64,000 nucleotides of DNA from Arthrobacter silviterrae (GCF_011045165.1 NZ_JAAKZI010000012.1:46734-110733); one strand, 5' to 3'; shown: positions 33,499 through 42,135, counted from the first letter of the stretch. A program made the numbers and translations. Notes: generated by a model from the letters alone, not told the origin.

Positions 33499-33992
33499 GC
33501 ACAGCGGTCCGGGAGATGACTGCGGACCACTGGCCCGCCGTCGAACGCATATATGCGGCCGGAATTGCCGGCGGCAATGCCACCTTTGCCGAGGCGCCGC
33601 CGTCCCGGGAGGACTTTTTTGCGGCCAAAATCCCGGGGCTGGGGCTGGTTGCCGTCAGTGACGCGGGCACGGTTCTAGGCTGGGCGGCGGCAACCCCCAC
33701 GTCATCGCGGGAGGTTTACCGGGGGGTTGTTGAGCACTCCGTGTATGTGGATCCCTCGGCGGCCGGCCGGGGAGTAGGCCTGGCACTGTTGCATGCCCTG
33801 GCCGACCGTGCCCGGGAATTGGGAATGTGGACCATCCAGTCGTCCATCCTGGCGGAGAATGCGGCCAGCCTGGCACTGCACGAAAAGGCCGGCTTCCGGC
33901 AGGTTGGGCGGCGCGAGCGCATTGGCTTCATGACGTACGGCCCGCTTGCCGGGACGTGGCGGGACACGATCCTGATGGAACTGCGGCTGTAG
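33495..33992 (+). CDS. arsN: GNAT acetyltransferase, ArsN/phosphinothricin-acetyltransferase type
   Basis: A 165-residue GNAT enzyme. VREMTADHWPAVERIYAAGI, NATFAEAPPSREDF, the acetyl-CoA loop HSVYVDPSAAGRGVGLALLH and LHEKAGFRQVGRRERIGF all fit the phosphinothricin acetyltransferase family, which includes ArsN1. ArsN acetylates the arsenic antibiotic arsinothricin and its mimic phosphinothricin. Because the GTG overlaps the arsR stop (GTGA), the gene is certainly co-translated with arsR and should be arsenic-inducible, which favours ArsN over a general acetyltransferase. No arsM or arsenite exporter gene is present nearby. Confidence 0.8.
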   Translation: MSTAVREMTADHWPAVERIYAAGIAGGNATFAEAPPSREDFFAAKIPGLGLVAVSDAGTVLGWAAATPTSSREVYRGVVEHSVYVDPSAAGRGVGLALLHALADRARELGMWTIQSSILAENAASLALHEKAGFRQVGRRERIGFMTYGPLAGTWRDTILMELRL

Positions 33993-34017
33993 GGCCCGCA
34001 GACCGTAAGCTTGGCTG

Positions 34018-34638
34018 GTGCAATTCTCCTTGTGGCTGGCCCTTGCCGGCGCCGGCGCCATGATCAGCCTGACCCCGGGCGCGGGCGCCATCAACACCAT
34101 GTCCAACGCCCTCACCTCGGGCTTCCGGCGTTCCTTCTGGGGCATCCTGGGCCAGCAGCTTGCCCTGGTCATCCACGTCATCATTGTGGCCGCCGGCGTG
34201 GGCATCCTGGTCTCCAGCTCCCCCTTCCTCTTTGCCCTGGTCCGCTACGTTGGCGCCGCGTACCTGGTGTACCTGGGCATCCGCAAGCTGCTCGCGAAGG
34301 CGGAGGAGGCCGACGACGGCGCCGCACCGGCCGCCGTCGAGCCCGGCCTGTCCATGTTCCGGCGCGGGCTGTGGGTGAACCTGCTCAACCCCAAGGCGAT
34401 TGTGTTTTTCCTGGCGTTCATGCCGCAGTTCATCCGGCCGGAACAGCCCCTGGCACCGCAGTACATCATCCTGACGGCCACCGTGGTGGGAATCGACATC
34501 ATTGTCATGTGGTTTGTGTTTGCCGCGGGCGCCAAGCAGCTTAAGCACCTGACCACCAGCGAGCGCGGCCAGCTGATCCTGAACCGGATTTTCGGCATCC
34601 TGTTCATCGGCGTGGGCATCCTGCTGGCGCTGATCTAG
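34018..34638 (+). CDS. LysE/RhtB-family exporter
   Basis: A 206-residue six-helix exporter of the LysE/RhtB family. The N-terminal signature LALAGAGAMISLTPGAGAIN is intact, as are GILGQQLALVIHVIIVAAGV and the central KFVGAAYLVYLG-like YVGAAYLVYLGIRKLL and GLWVNLLNPKAIVFFLAFMP. Members export amino acids such as homoserine, threonine or lysine. The GTG at 34018 is 6 nt after TAAGCT (34006-34011), a leaderless start at a GTG. The substrate cannot be named. Confidence 0.9.
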   Translation: MQFSLWLALAGAGAMISLTPGAGAINTMSNALTSGFRRSFWGILGQQLALVIHVIIVAAGVGILVSSSPFLFALVRYVGAAYLVYLGIRKLLAKAEEADDGAAPAAVEPGLSMFRRGLWVNLLNPKAIVFFLAFMPQFIRPEQPLAPQYIILTATVVGIDIIVMWFVFAAGAKQLKHLTTSERGQLILNRIFGILFIGVGILLALI

Positions 34639-34732
34639 GCATCATGGGAACCTCTCCCCATTGGCGCCGGCGCGCTGACGTGGTTGGGTGGAAGCCGAGA
34701 CAAAACACGGACTTTCCGGGAAGGCACCTTTG

Positions 34733-35776
34733 GTGAATGACACAATGCTTGGCGCGGACCCGCAACAGCTGCGCGAGCTGGCCAAGGAATTTTCCCGCGC
34801 GTCGCAGCGGCTGCGGAACGTGGGCAGTGACCTGACACAGCGCATCAACCGGCCGGGCGGCTGGAACGGGCAGGACGCCGACCGTTTCCGGCACCAGTGG
34901 AATTCCAGCCACCGCCCCACCATCACGTCCGCGTGCAAGGGCTTCGACGACGCTGCCACCCTGCTGCTGCGCAACGCGGAGGAGCAGGAAAAAGCCAGTT
35001 CCGCGTCCGGCTTGGGCGGACCCGGGTTTCCAGGGTTTCCGGGGCTGCCGGGCTTCCCCGGGCTGCCAGGCTTTCCAGGCTTTCCCGGCGCCAAGCCGCC
35101 CGGATTGCTTGGCGGGATCCTCACCAACGGCGCACTGGGCACAGGTGAAACGGCGGGTGGCTGGTATACGGCACTGGGCGGCATGAGCAATCTGCTCCGG
35201 CTGGGCCCAGAACTGCGGCTCATGGGAAGCTTCAACACCCTTGAGCAGGCCTTGAAGGTTTCCCGCCTGGCCGGCGCGTTCGGCACCCTGGACGATTTCG
35301 TGGCCGGCGGAAACTGGGGTGCATTGGCCCAACGCGCCAGCCAGTTCATGGGCGACAGCGCCATCGCCGGACGAATCGGATCATTGGCGGGCCCGCTGGA
35401 AACCGCAGGCAAGGTCCTCGGCCCGGCAGGTGCCGTGCTTGGCGTCCTGACGGTCGGCACGGACATTGCCAAGGGCGACTACGGGCGCGCCGGTTACGAC
35501 GGGGTGGTGACCGGGCTGGGCATTGCCGCCCTGTGCACACCGCCCCCGGCTGATCTTGCCTTGGGTGCTGCCGCGGGCGTCATGGCCGTCGGCGAGTTGG
35601 CCTACGACAACATCCCATTTGTGCACGACGCCGTCGATAACACCGTTTCCGCAGTGGGAGACGCCGCAACAGCCGTGGGCCACGCGGCCTCCGACGCGGC
35701 TGGCGCCATTGGCAACGCAGCCTCCGACCTTGGCCATGGCGTGGCCAAGGTGGCCAAAGACCTCTGGCCCTTCTGA
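34733..35776 (+). CDS. WXG100-like protein with collagen-like linker and hydrophobic C-terminal region
   Basis: A 347-residue protein. Residues 5-90 form a helical hairpin of the WXG100 type, with W44-N-G46 at the turn (INRPGGWNGQDADRFRHQW). Residues 95-124 are a collagen-like run of Gly-X-Pro triplets (nine or so G-F/L-P steps). Residues about 220-295 are Gly/Ala-rich and hydrophobic with glycine-zipper-like helices (GVLTVGTDIAKGDYGRAGY, LALGAAAGVMAVGELAY), and the last 50 residues are an Ala-rich amphipathic helix with AVGDAATAVGHAASDAAGA repeats ending in DLWPF. GTG 34733 is preferred, since GGGAAGG lies 8 nt upstream. It looks like a type VII secretion substrate, perhaps membrane-active; inference. 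Confidence 0.65.
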   Translation: MNDTMLGADPQQLRELAKEFSRASQRLRNVGSDLTQRINRPGGWNGQDADRFRHQWNSSHRPTITSACKGFDDAATLLLRNAEEQEKASSASGLGGPGFPGFPGLPGFPGLPGFPGFPGAKPPGLLGGILTNGALGTGETAGGWYTALGGMSNLLRLGPELRLMGSFNTLEQALKVSRLAGAFGTLDDFVAGGNWGALAQRASQFMGDSAIAGRIGSLAGPLETAGKVLGPAGAVLGVLTVGTDIAKGDYGRAGYDGVVTGLGIAALCTPPPADLALGAAAGVMAVGELAYDNIPFVHDAVDNTVSAVGDAATAVGHAASDAAGAIGNAASDLGHGVAKVAKDLWPF

Positions 35777-35820
35777 TCCGCCCACGGCACCCCACACTTC
35801 AATTGCAGGGAGAAAACACG

Positions 35821-36495
35821 ATGACTGAGACAAACACAGCCGCCGCCGAAGGCACCGCCACGGTGTCGCCGGCAGTTGTCGGCTATGGCGCCGCTGAGGT
35901 CATTTACCTCATTTCCCAGGGCTCCGCCGGACTGAAGGAGAGGAACGCGGAGGCCCTCCAGGTCCGCCCCGGCGTCCTGACCGAACAAATTGCCGCCCTT
36001 GGCGCGTCAAGCCTGCTGGCCCGGGGCGAAATAGTGGCCAACGGGGAGGCGATGGAGCTGCGGGGAGGCGCCCGGATCCTTAACCAGGCACTCAATGCCG
36101 CCGTACGGTGGACCGAGGTGGCCATGGTCAACGGCACCGGAGTGGAAGCCGCCCTGTACATTCAGTCCCGCGACGTTTCGGTCTTCCTGCAGCCGGCCGC
36201 ACTGAGCACCTGGTTCATGGTGGTCAAGGATCCGCAGGCGGGGGACGCCCAGATGCTCAAGCAGGTCATGGACAGCAACCTCGAACGCCACCCGGAGTCC
36301 GCAATGTACTTCGGGTCCCAGCTCATCGGGGGCCCCAAGGACCACCTCTTTGTCCGCGCCTCCGGCAACGGGCAGTGGGATGTGGCCCAGGTGGAGAATC
36401 CCGGGGAACAGGAACGGGACGACGCCGTCCCCACAGACCGCCTGCTGGCCCGCCTTGCCGAACTGCTGGCCCTTCCGGCGGAGGTTGCCAAGTGA
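35821..36495 (+). CDS. Soluble protein of the WXG100-like locus, possibly a secretion chaperone
   Basis: A 224-residue soluble protein with no signal peptide or membrane helix, and a mixed alpha/beta pattern (NAAVRWTEVAMVNGTGVEAA, LYIQSRDVSVFLQPAALSTW, LSTWFMVVKDPQAGDAQMLK). Its central strands and size are loosely like EspG chaperones of type VII secretion, but this is weak and not a family assignment. GGGAG precedes the ATG at 35821, 44 bp after the WXG100-like gene. Its stop overlaps the next gene's GTG (GTGA), so the second and third genes are translationally coupled. Confidence 0.6.
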   Translation: MTETNTAAAEGTATVSPAVVGYGAAEVIYLISQGSAGLKERNAEALQVRPGVLTEQIAALGASSLLARGEIVANGEAMELRGGARILNQALNAAVRWTEVAMVNGTGVEAALYIQSRDVSVFLQPAALSTWFMVVKDPQAGDAQMLKQVMDSNLERHPESAMYFGSQLIGGPKDHLFVRASGNGQWDVAQVENPGEQERDDAVPTDRLLARLAELLALPAEVAK

Positions 36496-36830
36496 GCACG
36501 AACGGCTATGGCCACGCCCCCGTGCCGTCCAACGACGCCGCCAGCCTGCGCGAACCCATGCCGTGGATGAGCCGGCGGCGCACCGGTGGCGCCTACCGCC
36601 TGCCCGGCATCCAATACCCCATCGGTTCCATCAGCTATGGCGTGGTGTTGATCGCCCTGGGTGTGGTGGCACTGGTGGCCACTGCGGGCGCGGGTTCCGG
36701 TGCGCTGGCAGCAGGGATCCCCATTTTCCTCATTGCTGCCGGCCTGGGCGTCTGGATGGTCATCATCGGCGCCGTCCGCTGGCCCTGGTACCGAAAGTAC
36801 ATCCAGCAGCACGGCCACCCTCCGTTCTAG
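36492..36830 (+). CDS. Small two-helix membrane protein of the WXG100-like locus
   Basis: A 112-residue protein with a Pro-rich N-terminal cytoplasmic part (about 45 residues, MPWMSRRRTGGAYRLP) and two adjacent membrane helices (about 48-70 and 73-95, VVLIALGVVALVATAGAGSG and IPIFLIAAGLGVWMVIIGAV), then a short basic tail. GTG start overlaps the previous stop. In effector-immunity operons the last small membrane protein often protects the producer; whether that holds here is inference from gene order. Confidence 0.65.
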   Translation: MSTNGYGHAPVPSNDAASLREPMPWMSRRRTGGAYRLPGIQYPIGSISYGVVLIALGVVALVATAGAGSGALAAGIPIFLIAAGLGVWMVIIGAVRWPWYRKYIQQHGHPPF

Positions 36831-36861
36831 GCGGCGCCCGCGCCCTCGATAGACTGGCCCC

Positions 36862-36915
36862 ATGAGCAATGCCTGCCGGATCACCACCGCTTTCACGGGC
36901 CCCGCCCGTGGCTGA
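36862..36915 (+). CDS. Leaderless 17-residue upstream ORF before the kinase-PabB gene
   Basis: An ATG 6 nt after TAGACT (36850-36855) opens a 17-codon frame, MSNACRITTAFTGPARG, which stops at 36913-36915. It overlaps, in another frame, the start of the kinase-PabB gene: ATG 36869 lies inside it and an alternative GTG (36908) lies five bases before its stop. It may couple or limit translation of pabB. No run of aromatic codons is present, so classical attenuation by Trp or Phe is not supported. Confidence 0.4.
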   Translation: MSNACRITTAFTGPARG

Positions 36916-39010
36916 TCCCCGCCCGGTGATCATCGCCGTCGACGGCCGCTCCGGAGCCGGCAAGACCACCGTTGCCCTGGAACTTGCCGCCCTGCTGCGC
37001 CGCCACCGCACCGTCTCCCTGTTCCACCTCGAGGACATATATCCCGGCTGGGACGGGCTGGCGGACGGGGTGGGCAGCTACGTTTCCTCCGTCCTGGAAC
37101 CCCTCCACCGGGGCCTCCCCGCGCAGTGGACTGCGTGGGACTGGGCCGGGAAGCACGACGGCGACTCCCGCACCACCGCTGTTGCCGACGTCGTGCTGGT
37201 GGAAGGGGTCGGGGCGGCCCACGCCAGCGCGCGGCCGTACCTGGACGCCGTCGTGTGGGTGGAAGCAGCTGCCGCAGAAAGAAAGCAGCGGGCCCTGGCC
37301 CGCGACGGCGACACCTACGCGCCGTTCTGGGACCGCTGGGCCGAGCAGGAGGACAGGCTTTTGGCCGGGGACGCGGTGGCCGCCGTGGCGGACATTGTGG
37401 TGGACGGCACGAACGGGGTTGCCGCCGCCCCGGAACGTGTCCTCACGGCCCTGGCCGGGCTGCCGGCACTGGAAGCGCTGCTGGCCCCGGAGCTGGCGCG
37501 CCGCCGCGGGCTGGCATTTTCGGCGGAACGGGTGGCTGCCCATCCCGCCGCGGCGGATCTCTTTGCCGCCCTTTTCGGGGATTCGCCCGACGCCGTGTGG
37601 CTGGACAGCTCCATCGCGGACGGCGGCGGAGATTCCGGGCAGCCGGCAGGCCGTTCCCGGTTTTCCATCATGGCGGACGCCTCCGGCAGCTTCGGCCAGA
37701 CTGCCACCCACGCAGATGGTGTGACAACCGTCCGGGCAGGCCAGGTGGCAGCCCGGATCCACGGGCCGTTCTTCCGCTGGCTGGACTCTGTCTGGGGGCG
37801 CCGGGCGGTGCGCACCCCGGAGCACTTCCCGGCGGAGTTCACATTGGGGTGGCTGGGATACCTGGGCTACGGGCTCAAGGCTGAAACGGGCGGCGCAGCC
37901 GAAGCACCGCCTCCCGGGGCAGCAAGCGGGACCCAGGCTCCGCCGTCGTCCGTGCCAGCCGCGCAACCCGCGGCCGCCCTGCTGTTTGCCGGGCGCGCCG
38001 TGGTGGTGGACCACCAGGAAAAATGCCTGTACCTGCTGACCCTGGCCGACGCCGGGCTGCCCGCCTCCGTCGCGGAAGCGGATTCGTGGACGTCGCAGGT
38101 GCGGGCCATGCTGGCGCAGCTGCACCAGGCGGACCCCCCTGCCTTGCCGCCAGCCCCCGCATTCAGCATCCGGGACGGCGAGGCGCGGTACAAGGCCATG
38201 ATTGCCGCCTCCCTGGGCGAAATCCGTGACGGCAATTCCTACGAGGTGTGCCTGACCACGCAGCTCGAGGCGCACAGCGGCGGCCGGGTGGACGGCTGGG
38301 CCGCGTACCTAGCCCTGCGCAGCCGCAACCCTGCCCCGTTTGCCGCGTTCCTGCGCTTCGGCGGCACAGCGGTGTGCAGCACGTCCCCGGAACGCTTTCT
38401 GCGCATCGATTCCGCCGGGCTGATGCGCGCCGAACCCATCAAGGGCACCCGACGGCGCGGTGCCGGCCCGCAGGAGGACGCTGCGCTGAAGGCGGAGCTG
38501 TCATCGTCGCTGAAGGACCGGGCGGAAAACGTCATGATCGTGGACCTGCTCCGCAACGACCTGTCGCACTACGCCCTCCCCGGCTCCGTCACCGTCCCGC
38601 GGCTGTGCGCCGTGGAAAGCTACGCCACGGTCCACCAGCTGGTCAGCACCATCGAGGCACAGCTGGCGCCCGGCAATTCGCGGGCGCAGGCACTGGCTGC
38701 GGCGTTTCCCGCCGGCTCCATGACGGGAGCCCCGAAAATCAGCACCATGGCCATACTGGACCGGTTGGAGGCAGGCCCGCGCGGCATCTACTCCGGCGGC
38801 ATCGGCTACTTTTCACTCAATGCTGCCATGGACCTCTCCGTCACCATCCGCACCCTGGTCCTGCAGGACACGGACGACGGCGGCACGCACCTTTCGCTGG
38901 GCATCGGCGGCGCCATCACGGCCGACTCCGACGACGACGCCGAATGGCAGGAAATCCAGGCCAAGGCCTACGGAGTCCTGTCGACCCTGGGCGCCACGTT
39001 CCCGGGCTGA
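36869..39010 (+). CDS. pabB: P-loop kinase-aminodeoxychorismate synthase component I fusion
   Basis: A 713-residue fusion. Residues about 18-200 are a P-loop nucleoside/uridine-kinase-like domain (Walker A GRSGAGKT at 26-33, then VVLVEGVGAAH). Residues about 225-713 are a chorismate-binding enzyme of the PabB type: FPAEFTLGWLGYLGYGLK, DGNSYEVCLTTQLE, the ADC-synthase lysine in AEPIKGTRRRGAG (about 523), AENVMIVDLLRNDL and PAGSMTGAPK. It should make 4-amino-4-deoxychorismate for folate with a separate PabA. pabC is 1.6 kb downstream. The N-terminal domain's role is unknown. Start: ATG 36869 lacks a ribosome site; GTG 36908, overlapping a short leaderless ORF, is an alternative. Confidence 0.85.
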   Translation: MPAGSPPLSRAPPVADPRPVIIAVDGRSGAGKTTVALELAALLRRHRTVSLFHLEDIYPGWDGLADGVGSYVSSVLEPLHRGLPAQWTAWDWAGKHDGDSRTTAVADVVLVEGVGAAHASARPYLDAVVWVEAAAAERKQRALARDGDTYAPFWDRWAEQEDRLLAGDAVAAVADIVVDGTNGVAAAPERVLTALAGLPALEALLAPELARRRGLAFSAERVAAHPAAADLFAALFGDSPDAVWLDSSIADGGGDSGQPAGRSRFSIMADASGSFGQTATHADGVTTVRAGQVAARIHGPFFRWLDSVWGRRAVRTPEHFPAEFTLGWLGYLGYGLKAETGGAAEAPPPGAASGTQAPPSSVPAAQPAAALLFAGRAVVVDHQEKCLYLLTLADAGLPASVAEADSWTSQVRAMLAQLHQADPPALPPAPAFSIRDGEARYKAMIAASLGEIRDGNSYEVCLTTQLEAHSGGRVDGWAAYLALRSRNPAPFAAFLRFGGTAVCSTSPERFLRIDSAGLMRAEPIKGTRRRGAGPQEDAALKAELSSSLKDRAENVMIVDLLRNDLSHYALPGSVTVPRLCAVESYATVHQLVSTIEAQLAPGNSRAQALAAAFPAGSMTGAPKISTMAILDRLEAGPRGIYSGGIGYFSLNAAMDLSVTIRTLVLQDTDDGGTHLSLGIGGAITADSDDDAEWQEIQAKAYGVLSTLGATFPG

Positions 39011-39026
39011 CTGCCGCGAGACTGGG

Positions 39027-40505
39027 TTACTGCAACGTGGCGGTCAGCCGGGCAACGTTGTCCACGTACCGGGCCAGGATGGGCCGGTTCACCCATTCGT
39101 CCAGGTACAGCTGGCGGGAGACCGCCCGGTAGTGCTCCTCGACGTCGTGCATGGCCAGGACCACGTCCTTGTCGATCATCATGACGGAGACCTCGAGGTT
39201 GAGCGAGAAGCTGCGCATGTCCATGTTGGAGGAACCGATCACGGCCACGTCGGAATCCACCGTGAAGTGCTTGGCGTGCAGCACCAGCGGCTTGGGGTAG
39301 AGGAAGATCTGCACCCCGGCCTTGAGAAGGGCCTCGTAATAGGAGCGCTGCGCGTGGTGGACCAGGAACTGGTCGCCCTTTTCGGAGACGAACAGTTCCA
39401 CGCGGACCCCCCGCTGGGCCGCCGTCGTAATCGCGTACAGCAGCGAATCATCCGGCACGAAATACGGGCTGGAGATGGTGATCCGCTCCTCCGCCGAGTA
39501 CAGCAGGGTGTTGAACAGGCGGAGGTTGTTTTCCGTCACGAACCCCGGCCCGCTGGGCACCACCTGGCACAGCACGCCTCCCGTGAACGAGTTCCAGTGG
39601 TGCGTGGCCAGCTGGGACTCCAGGTTTTCCTCGGTTTCACTGGACCAGTCGGTGGCAAACATAACGTTGAGGGTGCCCACAATGGGCCCCTCAAGGCGCG
39701 ACATCAATTCCACCCATTTTCGGCCCAGCTTGGCATTGGCCTTCTTGCGGTAGGACGGCTCAATGACGTTCTGGGAGCCGGTAAACCCGACACGGCCGTC
39801 CACCACCAGGATCTTGCGGTGGTTGCGCAGGTCCGGGCGGCGCCACTGGCCCTTCACAGGCAGCAGCGGCAACATGCGCCGCCACTGGATCTCGCTGGCC
39901 TTCAGCCGGCGGATCATGTCCCGGTACCCGGGCACGCGCAGCGAGCCAATGTGGTCGAACAGGACGCGCACCCGCACCCCGCGCGCGGCGGCAGCCTCCA
40001 GTTCGCGGAACAGGTTCTCGGTGGAGCTGTCCGAGCTCATGATGTAAAACTCGGCGTTGACATAGTCCGTGGCGGTGCGCACCTCCGCAGCCATGGCGTC
40101 CAGGGATTCCTGGTAGCCGCGGATCAGCTGCACGGAATTGCCGCCCAGGGCAGGGAAGGAGCCCAGGTTGCGGTTGAGTTCCACGGCAGAATTGATCCAC
40201 GGGGGCCCGTCATAGGGCGGCACCTGTTTGGCGATCTCCCGCGTCCCCTCCACCACCCGAATGTTGACCGCCGCCTGCGTTTCGCGCCGGCGGCGGGAGA
40301 GCCGGAAATTGCCAAACATCAGGAACAGGACCAGGCCCACGTAGGGCAGAAAGAAGATGCACAGCAGCCACGCCATGGCGGTGGTGGGGCGGCGGTTGCC
40401 GGGGATCACGCCGAGCACCACAATCCGGATCACCAGGTCCACCAACACGGCGAGCGCGGACAGCCAGGCGTTGGTGGTGGGCAAGGTAAACACTGTCCAG
40501 ATCAA
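39027..40505 (-). CDS. cls: Cardiolipin synthase (PLD family)
   Basis: A 492-residue membrane enzyme that joins two phosphatidylglycerols to form cardiolipin. Two N-terminal helices (about 8-30 and 42-62) anchor it; the two phospholipase-D HKD sites follow as NHRKILVVDGRVGFTGSQN and HAKHFTVDSDVAVIGSSN. The ending LDEWVNRPILARYVDN is family-typical. The start is TTG (40505) with GGGGAGG upstream. It lies between the two genes of aminodeoxychorismate synthesis but on the opposite strand, so it is not part of that pathway's operon. Confidence 0.93.
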   Translation of the reverse strand: MIWTVFTLPTTNAWLSALAVLVDLVIRIVVLGVIPGNRRPTTAMAWLLCIFFLPYVGLVLFLMFGNFRLSRRRRETQAAVNIRVVEGTREIAKQVPPYDGPPWINSAVELNRNLGSFPALGGNSVQLIRGYQESLDAMAAEVRTATDYVNAEFYIMSSDSSTENLFRELEAAAARGVRVRVLFDHIGSLRVPGYRDMIRRLKASEIQWRRMLPLLPVKGQWRRPDLRNHRKILVVDGRVGFTGSQNVIEPSYRKKANAKLGRKWVELMSRLEGPIVGTLNVMFATDWSSETEENLESQLATHHWNSFTGGVLCQVVPSGPGFVTENNLRLFNTLLYSAEERITISSPYFVPDDSLLYAITTAAQRGVRVELFVSEKGDQFLVHHAQRSYYEALLKAGVQIFLYPKPLVLHAKHFTVDSDVAVIGSSNMDMRSFSLNLEVSVMMIDKDVVLAMHDVEEHYRAVSRQLYLDEWVNRPILARYVDNVARLTATLQ

Positions 40506-40592
40506 GCAGGCCTCCCCATGTCATGCGTCAGTGAGAACAGCCTACCGGTGGAGGCGCCCGGCGGCGGAACCGGTGGCCAGTATGCTCAAGTC

Positions 40593-41510
40593 ATGACAGT
40601 TTTGGTGTTTCTTGACCCCGCTTTCCCCGACGGGCGCGTGGCCGACTCCGGCACGCCCGCGATCCTCGCCACGGACCAGGGCGTGACCCGCGGCGACGGC
40701 ATCTTCGAGTCCCTGCTGGCCGTGAACGGCACGCCCCGCAAGGTGCAGGCACACCTTGACCGGATGGCCCGTTCCGCCCGCTCGCTGGACTTGGACATCC
40801 CCGACGCCGGCACCTGGCTGCGGGCCATTTCGACGGCGGCCGCCACCTTTGCCTCTGCCTCCCCCCAGGGCCCGGATGAACACGGCAACACCAACATTGT
40901 CATCAAGCTCATCGCCACCCGGGGCCCGGAGGGCGCCAACGCCACCACGGCATGGGTGCAGGCCTCCGCCGTGCCGCCGCTGCTGGCCGAGCAGCGCGAG
41001 AAGGGCCTGGATGTGCTGCTGCTGGACCGCGGCTATGACAGCACCATTTCCCACCGGGCCCCGTGGCTGCTGCTGGGGGCCAAGACGCTTTCCTACGCCG
41101 TCAACATGGCCGCCCTGCGCCACGCCCACTCCCACGGCGCGGATGACGTGATCTTCACCAGCGGTGACGGACACGTGTTGGAGGGACCGACGTCGTCCGT
41201 CCTGCTGGCGCAGCTGGCGGACCGCGGCGGCGCCCCGGTCAAGCGCCTCATCACGCCCAACCTGGACAGCGGCATCCTGCCCGGCACCACGCAGGGGGCG
41301 CTGTTTGCCGCCGCGAAGGAGGCCGGCTGGGAGCTGGGCTACGGACCCGTGGAGCCGCAGGACCTGTTCCGCGCCGACGCCGTGTGGCTGATTTCCAGCA
41401 TCAGGCTGCTGGCTCCGGTGAACACCATTGACGGACAGGCTGTGGGCACGGCGGACGTCCGGTCCAGGCTGACGGCCGAACTCAGCGCCCTGCTGGCACA
41501 GACCCACTGA
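40593..41510 (+). CDS. pabC: Aminodeoxychorismate lyase PabC
   Basis: A 305-residue class IV PLP enzyme that releases pyruvate from aminodeoxychorismate to give 4-aminobenzoate for folate. VTRGDGIFESLLAVNGTPRK is the fold-type IV N-terminal signature, the PLP lysine is in LLLGAKTLSYAVNMAAL, and the family's SGDGHVLEGPTSSVLL and PNLDSGILPGTTQGALF match PabC/IlvE enzymes. ATG 40593 lies 6 nt after TATGCT (40581-40586), so it is probably leaderless. Its 3' end overlaps the convergent Pr6Pr-like gene by 29 bp. Physical closeness to pabB supports the PabC call over a transaminase. Confidence 0.88.
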   Translation: MTVLVFLDPAFPDGRVADSGTPAILATDQGVTRGDGIFESLLAVNGTPRKVQAHLDRMARSARSLDLDIPDAGTWLRAISTAAATFASASPQGPDEHGNTNIVIKLIATRGPEGANATTAWVQASAVPPLLAEQREKGLDVLLLDRGYDSTISHRAPWLLLGAKTLSYAVNMAALRHAHSHGADDVIFTSGDGHVLEGPTSSVLLAQLADRGGAPVKRLITPNLDSGILPGTTQGALFAAAKEAGWELGYGPVEPQDLFRADAVWLISSIRLLAPVNTIDGQAVGTADVRSRLTAELSALLAQTH

Positions 41511-42135
41511 CGGCGGTCGGGGCAATCAGGGGGCGGAGCTTGTTGCCGGCCACCACCAGCACGGCACTGACGGCAAGGAACGCAACCGCGATGAGCACAC
41601 ACGTCAGCGCCACCGTGCCGTAGCCGCCGTTGGCCGGGTTCAGGAACGGGTAGGCGTACCAGTTGATCGCTGCACCGCGTACCAGCGAGTAGGCCAGGTA
41701 CACCACGGGCAGCAGGAGCACCAGGCTCAGCCGCCTGAACGCGATGGGCAGCCGCGGCGACTGCACCAGCCAATCCAGCACCACGACCACGGGCATCACG
41801 TAGTGCAGCCACGTGTTGATCCACGGCAGCAGCGAGCCCAGGTCCACGTCGCGCAGGAGGGCACTGAACACAATCCCCACCAGCGCCATGGACACCACGG
41901 AGGCGCAGCGGGCCAGCTGCCACAACGGACCCAGCTCGCGCCCGCGCCAGGCCAGCACGGACTCCACCAGCAGCACGCAGGCGGCAAAAATGTTGGACAG
42001 GTTCGTGAAGTAGCTAAAGAAGTTCAGCACATTGAAGCCGTGGCTGATGTGGATGCCCAGCTGGATGCCCACGGCGGTCAAGGTCACCGCGCCGAGCAGG
42101 AAGCGCAGGGCGGCAAGTACGCGGCGTAGTGTCAT
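41482..42135 (-). CDS. Pr6Pr-family membrane protein
   Basis: A 217-residue membrane protein with six helices. The family look is given by VGIQLGIHISHGFNVLNFFS, YFTNLSNIFAACVLLVES, INTWLHYVMPVVVVLDWL and AINWYAYPFLNPANGGYGTV, the last being the most conserved stretch of the FAR-17a/AIG1-like Pr6Pr group. Mammalian relatives are linked to fatty-acid ester hydrolysis, but the bacterial role is unknown. ATG 42135 was chosen; nine more in-frame codons upstream would be possible. Convergent overlap with pabC is 29 bp. Confidence 0.78.
   Translation of the reverse strand: MTLRRVLAALRFLLGAVTLTAVGIQLGIHISHGFNVLNFFSYFTNLSNIFAACVLLVESVLAWRGRELGPLWQLARCASVVSMALVGIVFSALLRDVDLGSLLPWINTWLHYVMPVVVVLDWLVQSPRLPIAFRRLSLVLLLPVVYLAYSLVRGAAINWYAYPFLNPANGGYGTVALTCVLIAVAFLAVSAVLVVAGNKLRPLIAPTAVSGSVPAGR

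Noticed and set aside
36862..36915. Classical amino-acid attenuator leader peptide for pabB
   Set aside because: The 17-residue peptide has no run of Trp, Phe or Tyr codons and no terminator/antiterminator pair is evident.
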